Positions 20,439 to 32,095 of a DNA stretch of 64,000 bases are shown in pieces. The translations under genes and the position numbers were made by a program. How positions within the stretch are numbered: the stretch's first letter is position 1; every line of letters begins with the position of its first letter. The notes beneath the pieces are model-generated. The model searched no databases. It was given only the letters and a program-made list of their open reading frames with translations, and was not told where the DNA came from. Source of the DNA: Nitzschia sp. DOCU1 (lineage: Eukaryota > Bacillariophyta > Bacillariophyceae > Bacillariales > Bacillariaceae); the NCBI GenBank assembly GCA_951394045.1, contig OX595987.1:806001-870000 (forward strand), read 5' to 3'.

Positions 20439-23126
20439 TTACGGCGTTACTTTGGCAACGAATAGAGGTCCTGCAACCAGGATAGTAGTCGATAATAGCT
20501 TAATGACGACGTGTAGTGACGGGCCCGCTGTATCTTTCTGCAAACATTAGATCGACAGAAGATTAGCCACTGAAATCTAGAGAGCGCACGTCATGATCAA
20601 TAGCACAACTTACGAAAGGATCGCCCACAGTATCTCCGGTTACGGCAGCTTTATGGGCCTCGGAATTCTTCCCGCCAAAGTTTCCTAGCTCGATATACTT
20701 CTTTGCGTTGTCCCAGGCTCCTCCCGCAGTATCTAGGAACAAGGCCATCAAAATCCCCGTAACAGTGCCGAACATCAAGTAGGATGCAAGCACCTCGGCC
20801 CCCAGGAGGTTGCGACCGGATGCTTCTCCGACAAATCGAAACACAAGCCCGACGAGAATGGGTGTGACGACGCAAACAAGCCCTGGGTACTGCATTTCTC
20901 TGAGCGCAGCTTGTGTGACAAGCCCAACGCATCTGTCGTACTGGGGTTTGCTCTTGAAAGTCATAATATCCGGATCCTCCTTGAATTGCCGGCGTACTTC
21001 GATAACGACCTGCAGATCGAACAAAGTATTTAGAACGAATGCAACAGCAGCAAGAAGTCGGTTGTAGCAGTTCTTACCTCGTGCGCTGTCTTGCCCACAG
21101 CCGCAATGGCAAGTCCTGTAAAGTAGAAGATAACCATACTCCCGATAAGACCACCCACAAGCACCTCGGGCGTGGCAATGTCCACTGTTTTGAAAGGGAG
21201 GCCACTGTATTCAGAGAATTCATCCATGAAGGCACCAAACAAAAGAAAGCACGCCATTGATGCCGATCCGATTGAGTATCCCTTGGTGATAGCCTTGGTA
21301 ACATTGCCAGCTGCGTCAAGTTTGTCAATATCCTCTCGAACAGAATCTGGTTGTTGGGACATTTCAGTGATACCCCCAGCGTTATCGGCAATGGGACCAA
21401 AGTTGTTCATGGAAAGAATGTAAACTGCGTTGCTGAGCATCCCCATGGTAGCCACGGCGGTTCCAAACAGGCCAGAGTTGCGTCCATCGCCTCCGATACC
21501 GGCGCTATAGCCCAAGTGATAAGCGGTCAAGACAGCAATGGCGACGGTGATGGTAGGAATCACGGTAGCCTTCATTCCCACGCTGACACCGACAATAATG
21601 TTGGTCCCGTGCCCCGTCGTGCTAGCCTCGGCAATACTTTGAACCGGACCATACGCATAGTCGGTGTAATACTGAGTGGAAAGTACGATAATATAGGCAC
21701 ATGCCATGCCGACGATTCCACAGAGGAAGAACTTGAATGAGGATCCTGTACCGGGTATATGCAAGAGCCAATGGGTGATAATGTAGAACCCAACGATGGA
21801 TGACAGAAGAGCCACTCTATATCCCTTTTGCAACTGCCTCATCGGATCTGCATCCGCGGAGTCTCTTGTGTACCCAACAAAGGCGATTCCGAGACTCGAA
21901 ACCAAGATATCCATCGCATGAACCACCAAGGGGAAAAAGACAAATCTTGTGGCTTGCAGATCATCCATTTTGGCTTCTACTGCAAGGGTAGATCCAAGGA
22001 TCATGGCTCCAATAATTTCCGCTGCCACAGACTCAAATACATCGGCCGACGAACCAACGCAGTCTCCAACCATGTCACCAACAAGATCGGCGATAGTAGC
22101 TGGGTTTCGAGGGTCGTCTTCGGGGATAGATTGTTCAACCTTTCCCACGAGATCGGCACCGACATCGGCGGCCTTTGTGTAGATTCCTCCCCCCAGCTGC
22201 ATAAAGAGCGCAACAAAAGACGCACCGAAGCCATATCCTACCAGAAGCATTGGAATATCAGTGGCTTTCAAGATGCCGGTGCCAGTAGCGAAAATAAAGT
22301 GCAACAGAGTATAGAGTGACGTAACCCCAGCAATACAGAGGGTCAAGTTCAAAATAGCGCTAAAAGCACCTCCACGGAAACACACCACCAAAGCTTCTCC
22401 GTAGCTTCTTCGCCCTGCCGAGGCCACGCGAATGTTGGATTGTGCCGCCACCCACATGGACGTGTAGCCACTCACAGCCGAGCACACGGCACCGCAGACA
22501 AAGCCAGCGGCTGCTACCACGCCCAGCACCTGATTCCCCAGCACCGCCACACCGACGGCTTCGCTAGAGGACGGCCGGAACTGATAGGAAAGGACAATGA
22601 GACCAGCCAAAGGAATAGCGAATTTTGCAATCGCTGCGTATTGCACAGAAAGAAAACCTTCAGCTCCTTCCCGGATGGGATCGCTAACTTGACGCATTTC
22701 AGGCGTTCCAGTGTCACAATCCAGGACACTTCGAGCGAGCCATAGACTCCCGATAATTCCAAAGGTACAAGCAGCAAAGACCAGCGTCAAAATGCACCAC
22801 TCTATCGGCAGAAAGGGGCAAAGGATCGCAGTCGCGATGATCAAAATGAGGGCGAAAATCTGCAGCTTTTTGGGATCTTGCTGAGTGAACATGGACATGG
22901 GAATGAAGTTTGGCCGTTTCACGCGTTTGTGGCTTTTCGGAACAAAAGGGGGTGGGGTGCCAATGTCGAGCGACGATGAGGATCCTGGATAGCTGTCGCC
23001 AGATGTGGATCTCATGTACGCCGGTTTGCCCGTTGGATCTGCAACCCCTCCCCCCTCCAAGTCATGGAGATCTGCCACCACCGGCCTTCGTCTGTCGCCT
23101 TCGGTCAAAGCACTTCCTCGACGCAT
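20439..23126 (-). CDS. K+-independent (type II) proton-pumping pyrophosphatase
   Basis: Three exons, 23126-21078, 21009-20614 and 20537-20439, with 68- and 76-base GT-AG introns in phase 0, give 847 residues. The enzyme hydrolyses pyrophosphate and pumps protons into vacuoles or related compartments. Seen: [11 protein letters not shown] (321-331), the pyrophosphate/Mg site; [20 protein letters not shown] (348-366); DNAGGITEM (581-589); and [18 protein letters not shown] rebuilt across the last splice. [10 protein letters not shown] (607-616) has Lys at 611 and Thr at 614, the residues that mark K+-independent enzymes. The first 80 residues before the first membrane helix are an extra hydrophilic Ser/Pro/Arg-rich tail. 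About 15 hydrophobic segments fit the family. The 3' end is only 84 bases from the convergent glycosyltransferase. Confidence 0.96.
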
Positions 23127-23750
23127 AGTGGCGGACTATTCTTAGCAGCTTGGTAAGTTAGCAGAATAGGATAGACTCGAAATGACGAGCCTGAGACGAT
23201 GCCCTTTTGTCTCCTCACATGTGTCACACCCTCATTTCTCTCGGCAAGCAATGCCGAAGAGACTGACTGTGATGGCTGGCGGACAGACGACATTCTGAAG
23301 TGTCCGTGATGCCCGTCAACTCATGACTCAACGCACCACAACGGATCATGACAAGGGTTTCCCGCCTAAATTGTGACCGGCCGGCGCTGTCGGCAGTCAC
23401 AGACGAGCAGTCATCGATCTTGGCGGGAGGGTAGCATGACCATCAGAAGCCAGAACAAGGATCCCACCACATGGATCCCATGTCAGGACCCCCTTGCTCG
23501 TGTAGATTGCAACAGAACGGCAAGTGACTTGCAAGAGAATTTACTACCTTGCTAGTGGTGGTGGTACAAGATTGCCAGGCGGTAGTGGCATTTTGGATCG
23601 TCAATCGTAGGGCAAACCACACCACGACAAGGGAGACCAAGAGTGACCTCTATTATTCGAAACCAAACAGCGTCAGGGAAAACGATTACCTAATCATCGC
23701 AAACATCAACGTCGGGATTTCGGTTTGAAGCCCTTCAGTAAATACCTGCA
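23127..23750. other. Divergent promoter region, pyrophosphatase / VOC gene A
   Basis: About 620 bases between divergent starts. Only short overlapping ORFs; no motif was singled out. Confidence 0.5.
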
Positions 23751-25531
23751 ATGTCAGACGAGGACTCTGAAGATGAACGCCTAAAAGCAACAATGGCAAA
23801 TTGGGAGCGCGAGGAGGAGGAGGAGGACGGCAAAGAAAAGAAGAAATCTAAAAAGAAATCATCTAAGAAAAAAAAAGACAAGAAGGACAAGGGGGACGTA
23901 GACGAGGTTGCTGAAGGAGAGGAGCCAGAAGACAAGAAGGAAAAGAAGAAGAAGAAAAAGTCGTCTTCTAAAGATAAAGACAAAGAAAAGAAGGAAAAGT
24001 CCAAGAGTAAGGAGAAGGTAGATGCTCCATCAAGCCCCACCAAGAAGTCGAAGAAGAAGTCAAAAGACAAGGACAAAGATAAGAAAAAGGATAAAGACAA
24101 GGACAAGGAGAAAAAGAGCAAGAAGAAAAAGAAGGAGAAAAAGTCATCGGCTGAAGCATCTTATGAACCGGAAGCTCCCAAAGCTCCAAAACCTGTTGTC
24201 CTGGATCCGATTGACTACGTTGACGATGATGACGGAAATGCTAGTGAGACGTCCGAGGACCGTAAGATGAAGGAACTACTCCAGCAGTGGGATGGCGATG
24301 ATGATTCCGACAGTTCTTCGTCGAGCGAAGAAGCCGCGGAAGAGGAAGAGGCAGAGACTCTTGAAGCGAGGAGAATGACCAAGGCGGAGCTGGGACTTGA
24401 AGACAACGCTCTTGACCATATAGTTTTGGCTGCGCCGGATTTCGCCGAAGCAATGAAGGAGTTTGAAGCAATGACGGGGATCAAGCCATCCGTTGGTGGT
24501 TCACTGAAAGGACTTGGTACACGAACAGCTCGTGTTGGCCTAGACAATCAAGCCTATATTGAAATCATCGCTCCAGATCCGAAACAGTCTGGGCCGATTG
24601 GAGCCCAGCTGATGAACTTGGAAGAAGGTTCCCTCGTGCCGATTCACTATGCGATCCGACAGACAGATCTATCTGATCTTGCTGACGATTATGTTCCAAA
24701 CGAATTGGGATACGACCCCGATCGTATCGCAATGTTCAGAGCAGGACCCGATGGCACGCCTCGAAAGTGGGAGATGTTGTTTATGCACGGTCACTTCCAC
24801 GGGGGGACGGTTCCGTATTTCGTGGACTGGGGAGAATGTGAACATCCGATTGGTTCGATCGCCCAAGTAGGCTCTTTGAAAAGCTTTGTAGTTTCTTGCC
24901 CAGCTGGCTCCAGAGTGCACCAGCTGCTAAAGGGAATCAAGGACGTCACGGTGGTCGATGGGGAGCTTGGTCTTGAATTCTCGTTCGGAAGTCCAGAGGG
25001 GACCATCACCTTTGCAGGCGACAATCCTCGTGGTATTAAGTTTCCAGGTAAGAGCACCTTTTCATTTTGTCTGCATATTGTCGGTGACGATGCGCTCAAC
25101 CTTTTGATCTCTAATCTTTTGTTGCTGCAGGCTACGAAGATAAGAAAGCGGCCGCGCAAGCCCCTGAGTCTGAGGACGACGAGGAAGAATCGGCTGATGA
25201 CGAATCTGAGTCTAGCGAGGAAAGCGGCGAAGGGAGCGATGCAGAGTCTGAAGATGAGCCTGAACCTAAGGCCGCTGGAGGAGAGCCTGAAAACGAGGCC
25301 GGTGATGAGGAAGAGCCCGATGCCTCTGATGATAGCGAGCCTCCCGAAGATGCCGAGGATTCTGAAGATAAGCCCGACGATGCCGACGCTGGTGACGAAG
25401 ATGCTGAGAACGAGGCAGATTCTGACGCCGGTGATGGAGACCTCGATGGTGCATCTGAAGGAAGCGAGCCTGCCGAAGATGCCGAGGAAGAAGCGACGGT
25501 ACCGGGTTCGAATGCTTCGGAGGAAAGTTGA
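23751..25531 (+). CDS. Glyoxalase-like (VOC) domain protein with Lys/Glu-rich N-terminal insert, copy A
   Basis: Exons 23751-25047 and 25131-25531, split by an 83-base GT-AG intron in phase 1, give 565 residues. It starts MSDEDSEDERLKATMANWE. Residues about 25-140 are an extreme Lys/Glu/Asp/Ser low-complexity run. Residues about 220-430 are a glyoxalase-like domain: ALDHIVLAAPDFAEAMKEFEAMTGIKP, GTRTARVGLDNQAYIEIIAPDP, MFMHG-type, EMLFMHGHFHGGTVPYFVDWGECEHP, and LEFSFGSPEGTITFAGDNPRGIKFPG. His, Glu and second His positions typical of metal ligands are present, but substrate is unknown. The second exon is an acidic tail (EDDEEESADDESESSEES and onward). Without the intron, the frame runs on to a false end at 25580. 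The paralogue is at 27349. Confidence 0.82.
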
Positions 25532-27348
25532 GACCGCAAGTTCAGGATTCTCCCGACTACTAGTGAGTCACTTTTCTTAACTCTTATGCCTTGTGATTTT
25601 GTCCATTGCACTTGCCGTAGAATATCTCTGAAATAACAGCTTACCAGCGCTCAATCTCGTCCCAAGTCTGTTGATTATTGTGTTTGTCTGTAAATCAACG
25701 ATAACGAAGAACGATAGGGACGACAACAAAGTCATTCTCGATATTAGTACCCTTTCATAGCAATAATCTATAATCGCTACTACAAGACCGGTCAGCAGCA
25801 GCCTAGGAATTCTTTGCTCGTACCGTGTAAACGATTTAGCTCGAGACCACAGAACCGTCCAAATCGCTTGCTGTCACGATTCAATCCGAGTTTTCGCAAT
25901 ATTCCCCTTCACCTTCGCAAGAGCGACACTCGCAACTGTGGGGCATGAAGGAAATGACACCACAAAATCGTGTTCATGGCGCAAAGATATAGATCGATCT
26001 GAGAAGCCACAACATCGATCTCTCCCACTGGCATAGTTTCCACATTGCAACATCCCTGTATCGTCAAGTTGTTCATTCCAATCCACCATACTCGAGATTG
26101 CAGATACTCTCCATCTCTCGAGCAGCATGGAGCGACACGAAGATCGAGTATCCGATCCGCGGCAATATTCAGAGCTAGTGCGCCAACATACAATCCTCTT
26201 TTGCGCGTCAATGCTTATTGAAAGGCTTGGCGTATTTTCGAATTACGCCGAATTTCTCCTCCCGCCCGTCTGTCGAAATCCAGTGCAATCCACAGCTTTA
26301 CCTTGCAACGACAGAGCTTCTGCCGCTCTTTTGGAACGTTGTTGATTCCTTCGAAACGGAAATCGCCAGTATTCGACCGTCCGAAGGAGTGGAAACGCCA
26401 GATTGCGACATGGCCACCTCCTCACCAGGACACAATCCCACACGGCAACATCCTCACAAATGCCGTGCCAGGAATGTTTAGGCTTGCCAGTAAGGCCGAT
26501 GGTGGATGGGAAACATTAAATCTTCTTTAGATGCTTGAGAGATTGCTTTGGATGCAATGTCATTATTTTTGTTGCATGGGGGCGGGCTCTGCTGGTTCTA
26601 AGTGTGACGAAACAGCCTCTTCCAGGACAGCTTGCCGAACCTGTTTTGCAACAATCTCTTGCACTTTGGGCCGATCTGTAGGGAAGCCGACGGACCCGGT
26701 AAGCACATGTAGACCTTGTCACCTGTGTCCCGCTGATTAGCCCGTCCTGTGCAACACGCAACGTTGAAATTTCGACGGAAGCGAGTTGCTGTGTACCTGT
26801 TGTCCATTTCGCACAAAGAATAGGAGCAATCGTAGGCTGCGGAAACAGCGACGTTTCGATACTGCGCTGTGCAGCCATTCACGACCTCTACTGATAGACT
26901 CGTTTGCGATGGGGTGATGAACGCTGATGTGATGTTGGAGGTCTCATCATTGTTCGCGTCGACACTTGGTATCTTTTCGTCGCCCGCCCAAAAATGAAAA
27001 AGATCTGTTGACCGTCAAGACTCATTTTTCTAGAGTAATAGCATTCTGGGAGAGTCGAGAGCGCGCCGGCAAGATGTCTAAGGACGTGCGCCTTAAAGTT
27101 TTTTCAGCACAGTCGCCTTTTTTTGATGAAATATGACCGGTCATACCTGTGGTACGGTCTTAGTCGGCGATGGAAGCGTGTCTACAAGATCGAAATCTTT
27201 TCGAGAGAAGAACGAAAATTTCGGGTCATACCGCATCAACGACACGGGAATCTGATCTGATTTCATTTTCCTCTGTAGCTATTGACTCCTGGGGCCGCCA
27301 TATAGCCACATAGCATTATTCACTAACTTGTTAATAAAACAGTAGACC
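25532..27348. other. 1.8 kb intergenic region between VOC paralogues
   Basis: No supported gene; ORFs are short and lack recognisable features. TATGACCGGTCATA (27132-27145) is a perfect 14 bp palindrome about 200 bases before the start of VOC gene B. Composition is ordinary, and no repeat of the neighbouring genes was seen. Confidence 0.45.
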
Positions 27349-28582
27349 ATGTCGGACGATGAAGGAAGCGAGGGGTCTGAAGATGCCCGAATGAAGGTAA
27401 GAAGCAGCGCGTCGAAAGGATCGCCTTTGGCGACGGTCGATTGGCAGCCCGAATACAACGTTAGATGCTGTTGCAAATGTTTACTAAAAAATTGAAACTT
27501 TTTAAAGGCCATGCTAGCGTCCTGGGACGATGATGGTGAGAAAGACAGTGATAGCTCAGACGATGACGACGACGATGAGGAAGAGGAGGAGAAAAAGGCA
27601 GGAGCTACAAAGTTTGACTTAAACCTGCAGGATGATGTTCTAGATCACATCGTGCTTGCTGCGCCCGATTTCCAAGAAGCGATAAAAGAATTTGAGAACA
27701 TGACAGGCATCAAGCCTTCCATCGTAGGGTCGTTGCGAGGATTGGGCACCAAGAGCGCCCGTGTCGGGCTCGATAACAATGCTTACATTGAAATCATCGC
27801 CCCGGATCCGAAGAACTCTGGCCCCATTGGTGCCGCTCTTGCGTCCGAGCTGGAGGAAGGCACCCTGGTCCCATACCACTACGCCATCCGATCCAGTGAG
27901 GTCGAGCACATGAAGGACGAGTATGTTCCCAATGAACTGGGCTGGCAGCCTGACCATATTTCCATGTTTGGAGCCTCGCCCGATGGCACACCAAAGAAGT
28001 GGGAAATGCTTTACATGTACGGACACCGAATCGGTGGATGTGTCCCGTTCTACATTGACTGGGGCCAATGCGACCACCCCTCGGCCTCTATCCCTGAGGT
28101 CGGCGCGCTCAAGTCGCTCATCGTGCGGGCTCCCGCTGGCCACAAGGTGCACGACCTATTGTCGAAAGTCAGTGGCATTGAAGTTCAGGAAGGTGACCCA
28201 CTGCTCGAGTTCTCCTTCGGTAGCCCAGAGGGAACCATTACTTTCTCCGCTGATGATCCAAAGGGAATCAAATTCCCTGGATTTGAAGAGGGCGATGATG
28301 GCGCTCCTGCCGGTGGAGACGGGCCCAAATTCCCAGGTAAGTGAAGTTGTTGAAATGACGGATACAATAAAATGACTTCAGGCGTGTTAACAAGATTTGT
28401 TTTCGTTGGCGAGCAGGCATGCCAGAATTGTTGCCCACTAGTGGGGGCGGCGGTGACGATGATGACGACGATGTGGAGGTGTCAGACGTAAGTTCTTGGA
28501 AACTCTACAGCCGTAAAAGGATTCAATCAATAGTCTCTAACGCAACCATTGTTTTTGCGATCCGCAGCCCGATGATGACTAG
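27349..28582 (+). CDS. Glyoxalase-like (VOC) domain protein, copy B
   Basis: Four exons, 27349-27396, 27508-28336, 28417-28487 and 28568-28582, with GT-AG introns, give 320 residues. The first exon, MSDDEGSEGSEDARMK, matches the start of paralogue A (MSDEDSEDERLK), and the second continues AMLASWDDD. The domain (DDVLDHIVLAAPDFQEAIKEFENMTGIKP, ARVGLDNNAYIEIIAPDPKNSGPIG, VPNELGW, EMLYMYGHRIGGCVPFYIDWGQCDHP, LEFSFGSPEGTITFSADDPKGIKFPG) aligns throughout with A. B lacks A's Lys-rich insert and has only a short acidic stretch. KFPG occurs twice, and the third intron-facing junction follows the second. The last coding exon is only 15 bases (PDDD stop). Confidence 0.85.
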
Positions 28583-29030
28583 ACTAAACGCACTGGTATG
28601 CGGCGATATTTTGGTGCCGACCCTCTCACATTTCCCACTCAGCCCAACTTACGGAGCGATAAAAATTTAATCTTCCCAATTGTTATCGTACACCTTCTTC
28701 TATGATATGCCATACGTGCCGTCCCCGTTTGGCTTGATAGGACGGCTGCCGGTAGCCACTGAGCCGCAATCGTTCTTTCGTTCGCCCCCGTGCACTAGTA
28801 GACGAACAAGGAAGGATCGAGCTGGTTGCGGTGCGTTCCAGTGGGCTTTCGGGCAGACAGAGGCCAACGAAGTCCGATGACTGACAGGAGCAACGCTACC
28901 GGTACATGTCAAAGACAACTATGACCCCACCTTTTCCTTGACGGTTGTTTTCCTGAATCAAAAATTAATATATATTAGTTCCTTCCATCTATCATGCCAG
29001 CTTCCATGTGCATGTCTGCAAATGTTCTGA
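28583..29030. other. Convergent intergenic region
   Basis: About 450 bases between VOC gene B and the acetylglutamate synthase 3' ends, with AT-rich AATTAATATATATTAG near 28960. No gene seen. Confidence 0.5.
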
Positions 29031-30917
29031 CTACCGGTTCCAAAAGAGTTCTGACGCGTCAAGGTCGCGGACGCTATCAATCTTTTTCATGTAAATCTTA
29101 CTAGCCCGCTCCCTGTTGTAGGTAGCTTGTCGGCTTGGAGGCAACATTTCCACTGGAACTTCGTCAAACCCACGCTCGACGAACCATTCCATGGTTTGCG
29201 TGCTGAGGACAAAGACCACCGAGGCGCCTCGGTGAACGCATAAACGTTCAAGGTAGCCCAACATGGCATCCCCTCTGCCACGAGCTCGGTACGCCGGGCT
29301 GACAACCAGACAACCAATCTCGGCATAGCCATTCTCGAACATTTTGAGTTGCCCGCACGCAACGATCAAGTCATCTCGTGTATACACGTGATACTGATGA
29401 ATATCTCGTTCGAGGACCGCCTTGGGGCGATCAATCAAGGTACCTTGTTTGATCAAGGGAGCGATCAGGTCGTGAATTCCATTCACGTCCGTGATCTTGG
29501 CCTGATGAATACCATCGTATAGATCTCCAGAGATCATGGTACCTGCTCCATCTCGAGTGTACAACTCTTGAAGGAGGGCACCATTCTCGGGGCTAATAAT
29601 GTGCACACGCTTGACACCCTTTTCAAGGGCATGCATAGACCAGCCGATCTTGGTGAGCATATTTCGTTCACCTTCACCATATTTGCACTTCTTACCAACA
29701 AACACGAATCCCTTCTTCTCCGTCGTGATGTCATTTTTCGCCAACAACTTGCGCGCATCGCTAACTCTCAAGTGAGGGATCTTGCTTCCGTGCACCTTGT
29801 GGCGAAGTTCAACATCGTCTTCCAGGAAGTAAATAACCTTGTTCGCACCCAAGGCACCTCCAGCGTACGCTGCCAGGTACTCGGAATTGACATTGAAGAC
29901 TTCGCCAGTGGGGCTAACGCCGAGAGTAGTCAACAAGATGATATCCTTGTTGGCATGGCATTGATGAATCTTATCGGTTTCAAAGCGACGGACGAAGCCA
30001 CTGAATTGATAATCAACTCCATCCAAGACTCCAAAAGGCTGCGCCGAGTAAAAGTTACCCGAGACGACATTGCCATCCAGTCCTTTGGCACCTCGAGACC
30101 CCTGCAACGATCGAGCAAGCTGCCGCTCGACTTCGAAGCGGACGTATCCGGCCTCTTCTTTGACAACACGGAGGCTCTCCTGGTCCGTCACGATCATCCC
30201 CATATGCTTCATTCGATCAGTTCCTAGTCGCTTTTCGACTTGGTATCTGCAGCCAACGACAATTACAACTTTCAGGCCAAGTAGCCACGTCAGCGCAATA
30301 TCGTTGATTAGATCCCTAAAGATCTTTGGATTAGGGTGGTCAACCCAGTCTCCAGGAATGTGAAAAACAACGAGAGAGTTCCGATGATTCGCGATGTAAT
30401 TGGCCGATCCGCGGAACATATCCACGAAATGAGAATTGCGGAACATTTCGCTCACGGAAAGAACAGGTGGCTTGTCATCAAAGCGAGTTTGATTCTTATA
30501 AACGACTTCCACCTCGCTCGGGTTAATGCCTAAGACACTAACAATCTCTTCAGTGTCAAGTGGAGGCACTGGCTTGTTCTGATTCGCTCCGAACATGGCC
30601 TGGTCCATGGACTGCGATCTACCGGGGTAAGGCTTCCCGTTGGCAGCTTGGGGAGTGTCTGCCAAAATGCCATCATAAGAAACTAAATCCCGGTGATCAT
30701 TGGCGTCAACGCTGGTACCGTTGTACCACCTGGATGTGGCAGAAAGCGGCTGGAACTCATCACCCGACCATCGGAATGAGTTGAACGACTGCAGGCGAGT
30801 CGAAGGTTTGACGGAAGCCAAAGATTTTCGCCGTACGAAAGAATTGGTTGTCCAGCCTCGAGAGAAGCGAACGGACGAGGCCAGTAACGTCATGGCGAGA
30901 GCAAAAACAGGAACCAT
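29031..30917 (-). CDS. N-acetylglutamate synthase, ArgA type, plastid-targeted by inference
   Basis: 628 residues, single exon, from the ATG at 30917. It makes N-acetylglutamate from glutamate and acetyl-CoA, the first step of ornithine/arginine synthesis. Residues about 165-460 form the amino-acid-kinase-like domain (NSLVVFHIPGDWVDH, LTWLLGLKVVIVVGCRYQVEKRL, ILLTTLGVSPTGEVFNVNSE, GWSMHALEKGVKRVHII). Residues about 500-620 form the GNAT domain with the acetyl-CoA loop YRARGRGDAMLGYLER and C-terminal FVERGFDEVPVEMLP. The N-terminus MVPVFALAMTLLASSVRFSRGW resembles a signal peptide, followed by basic/Ser-rich sequence, consistent with complex-plastid import, though the cleavage motif is not the classic ASAFAP. 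The order (kinase domain then GNAT) matches bacterial/plant ArgA. Confidence 0.9.
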   Translation of the reverse strand: MVPVFALAMTLLASSVRFSRGWTTNSFVRRKSLASVKPSTRLQSFNSFRWSGDEFQPLSATSRWYNGTSVDANDHRDLVSYDGILADTPQAANGKPYPGRSQSMDQAMFGANQNKPVPPLDTEEIVSVLGINPSEVEVVYKNQTRFDDKPPVLSVSEMFRNSHFVDMFRGSANYIANHRNSLVVFHIPGDWVDHPNPKIFRDLINDIALTWLLGLKVVIVVGCRYQVEKRLGTDRMKHMGMIVTDQESLRVVKEEAGYVRFEVERQLARSLQGSRGAKGLDGNVVSGNFYSAQPFGVLDGVDYQFSGFVRRFETDKIHQCHANKDIILLTTLGVSPTGEVFNVNSEYLAAYAGGALGANKVIYFLEDDVELRHKVHGSKIPHLRVSDARKLLAKNDITTEKKGFVFVGKKCKYGEGERNMLTKIGWSMHALEKGVKRVHIISPENGALLQELYTRDGAGTMISGDLYDGIHQAKITDVNGIHDLIAPLIKQGTLIDRPKAVLERDIHQYHVYTRDDLIVACGQLKMFENGYAEIGCLVVSPAYRARGRGDAMLGYLERLCVHRGASVVFVLSTQTMEWFVERGFDEVPVEMLPPSRQATYNRERASKIYMKKIDSVRDLDASELFWNR

Positions 30918-32095
30918 GAGTGTACCAACACTGCGTTGTCAAGGAATTGTTGTGAAGCAATCAATGGAGGACAGGGGCTGACAGGCATTTGTTGAAGGAA
31001 AAAGACTGAGTTTGTAAAAATTGAGAGACGGTACAGCGATAGTTACCCAGGTCTGCCGATATTGGAGGGCGAAGGCGCAGATCCCTTCTCAACGGACTCC
31101 ACATTTCACCCCTTTCCGCATCTTCTTGCTTTTCCCGGTCTCCAGTGTGGGAGAGTCTCATAATTTGCTCTCTCTAAACTTGGGGGTGGCACAAAGTAGT
31201 TCGTTGATTCGGGCGCTTGTGATGCACGCGACGTGGCCAAAGAATTCCTCTCGTCGGAGTTGGCTCATGCTTCAGATCTCGCTTTGATTGGATGGATTCA
31301 GGGGAATGTGGAATTTAGGCCGAGACAATAAACTCATGCCGATAGAACTGCATTTGCGCCAGATGGTGTCTCGCTTGGGACCAATCGCACCATAAAAGTA
31401 AAGAGTGCATCATCACAATGGAATTGTGCGAAGGTCTCTTATCAATACCGATAGATGCACCTTCGCCTTTGCTACTACCGGTAGTAGGACGCTCGCGAAG
31501 GCCCCTGAAGTCCTGCGGTCGCCGTCTTAGTAGTTACTCTTGGACCCGGGGTACTACGAGATTAAGCAAGTCGTAGACAAATCTATCTTTCATTTACTAC
31601 CTTGATGCATTATCTGCTCCTACTGGTGGGCTATGTAGTAGAGGCTGTCCTGATGGCTTCAACTGCTACTAGAGGTGAACGCACCAGCTCTCGACTAGAG
31701 AGACGGAAGTAGGCAGACTTTTGGTTGTGAAATGATCAAGCACGAACTACTAGTAAAAGTGCTGATAAAGTCTGAGATTATGCGAAACATCCATCGTCGC
31801 CTGCAGTATCAATAATACGCGAAACAAGCACCAGTTGTTTTCATCAAGATTCTATTTCGGCACCGCCGTCGTCGGGGCATCTTACAGTCGGCCTTTTGCG
31901 AAATAGGACACACTGTAACCGTTCCACAACATGCGCCCACCCAAACAGCGATTCCTAGAGCAATGACCTGGTATCAAAGATCAAAATTTGACAAGTTTTC
32001 GTGCGGGGGCGACAGAGCGTGATAAGAATATCAGCAGTGGAATTATGAGGGCACAGTTAGCTTTCTGATCATTTCCCAGGAATAACCGCAATAAA
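30918..32095. other. 1.2 kb intergenic region with palindrome
   Basis: No supported gene. CTACTACCGGTAGTAG (31472-31487) is a perfect 16 bp palindrome, and CTACTA/TAGTAG words recur through 31440-31760. It lies upstream of the acetylglutamate synthase and downstream of the GNAT gene. Confidence 0.45.

Noticed and set aside
23735..24121. 128-codon minus-strand ORF rich in Phe, Leu and Ser
   Set aside because: It is the antisense shadow of the Lys/Glu-rich coding sequence of VOC gene A.
25532..27348. Possible small genes in the 1.8 kb gap between VOC paralogues
   Set aside because: All ORFs are short, overlap each other on both strands, and show no motif.
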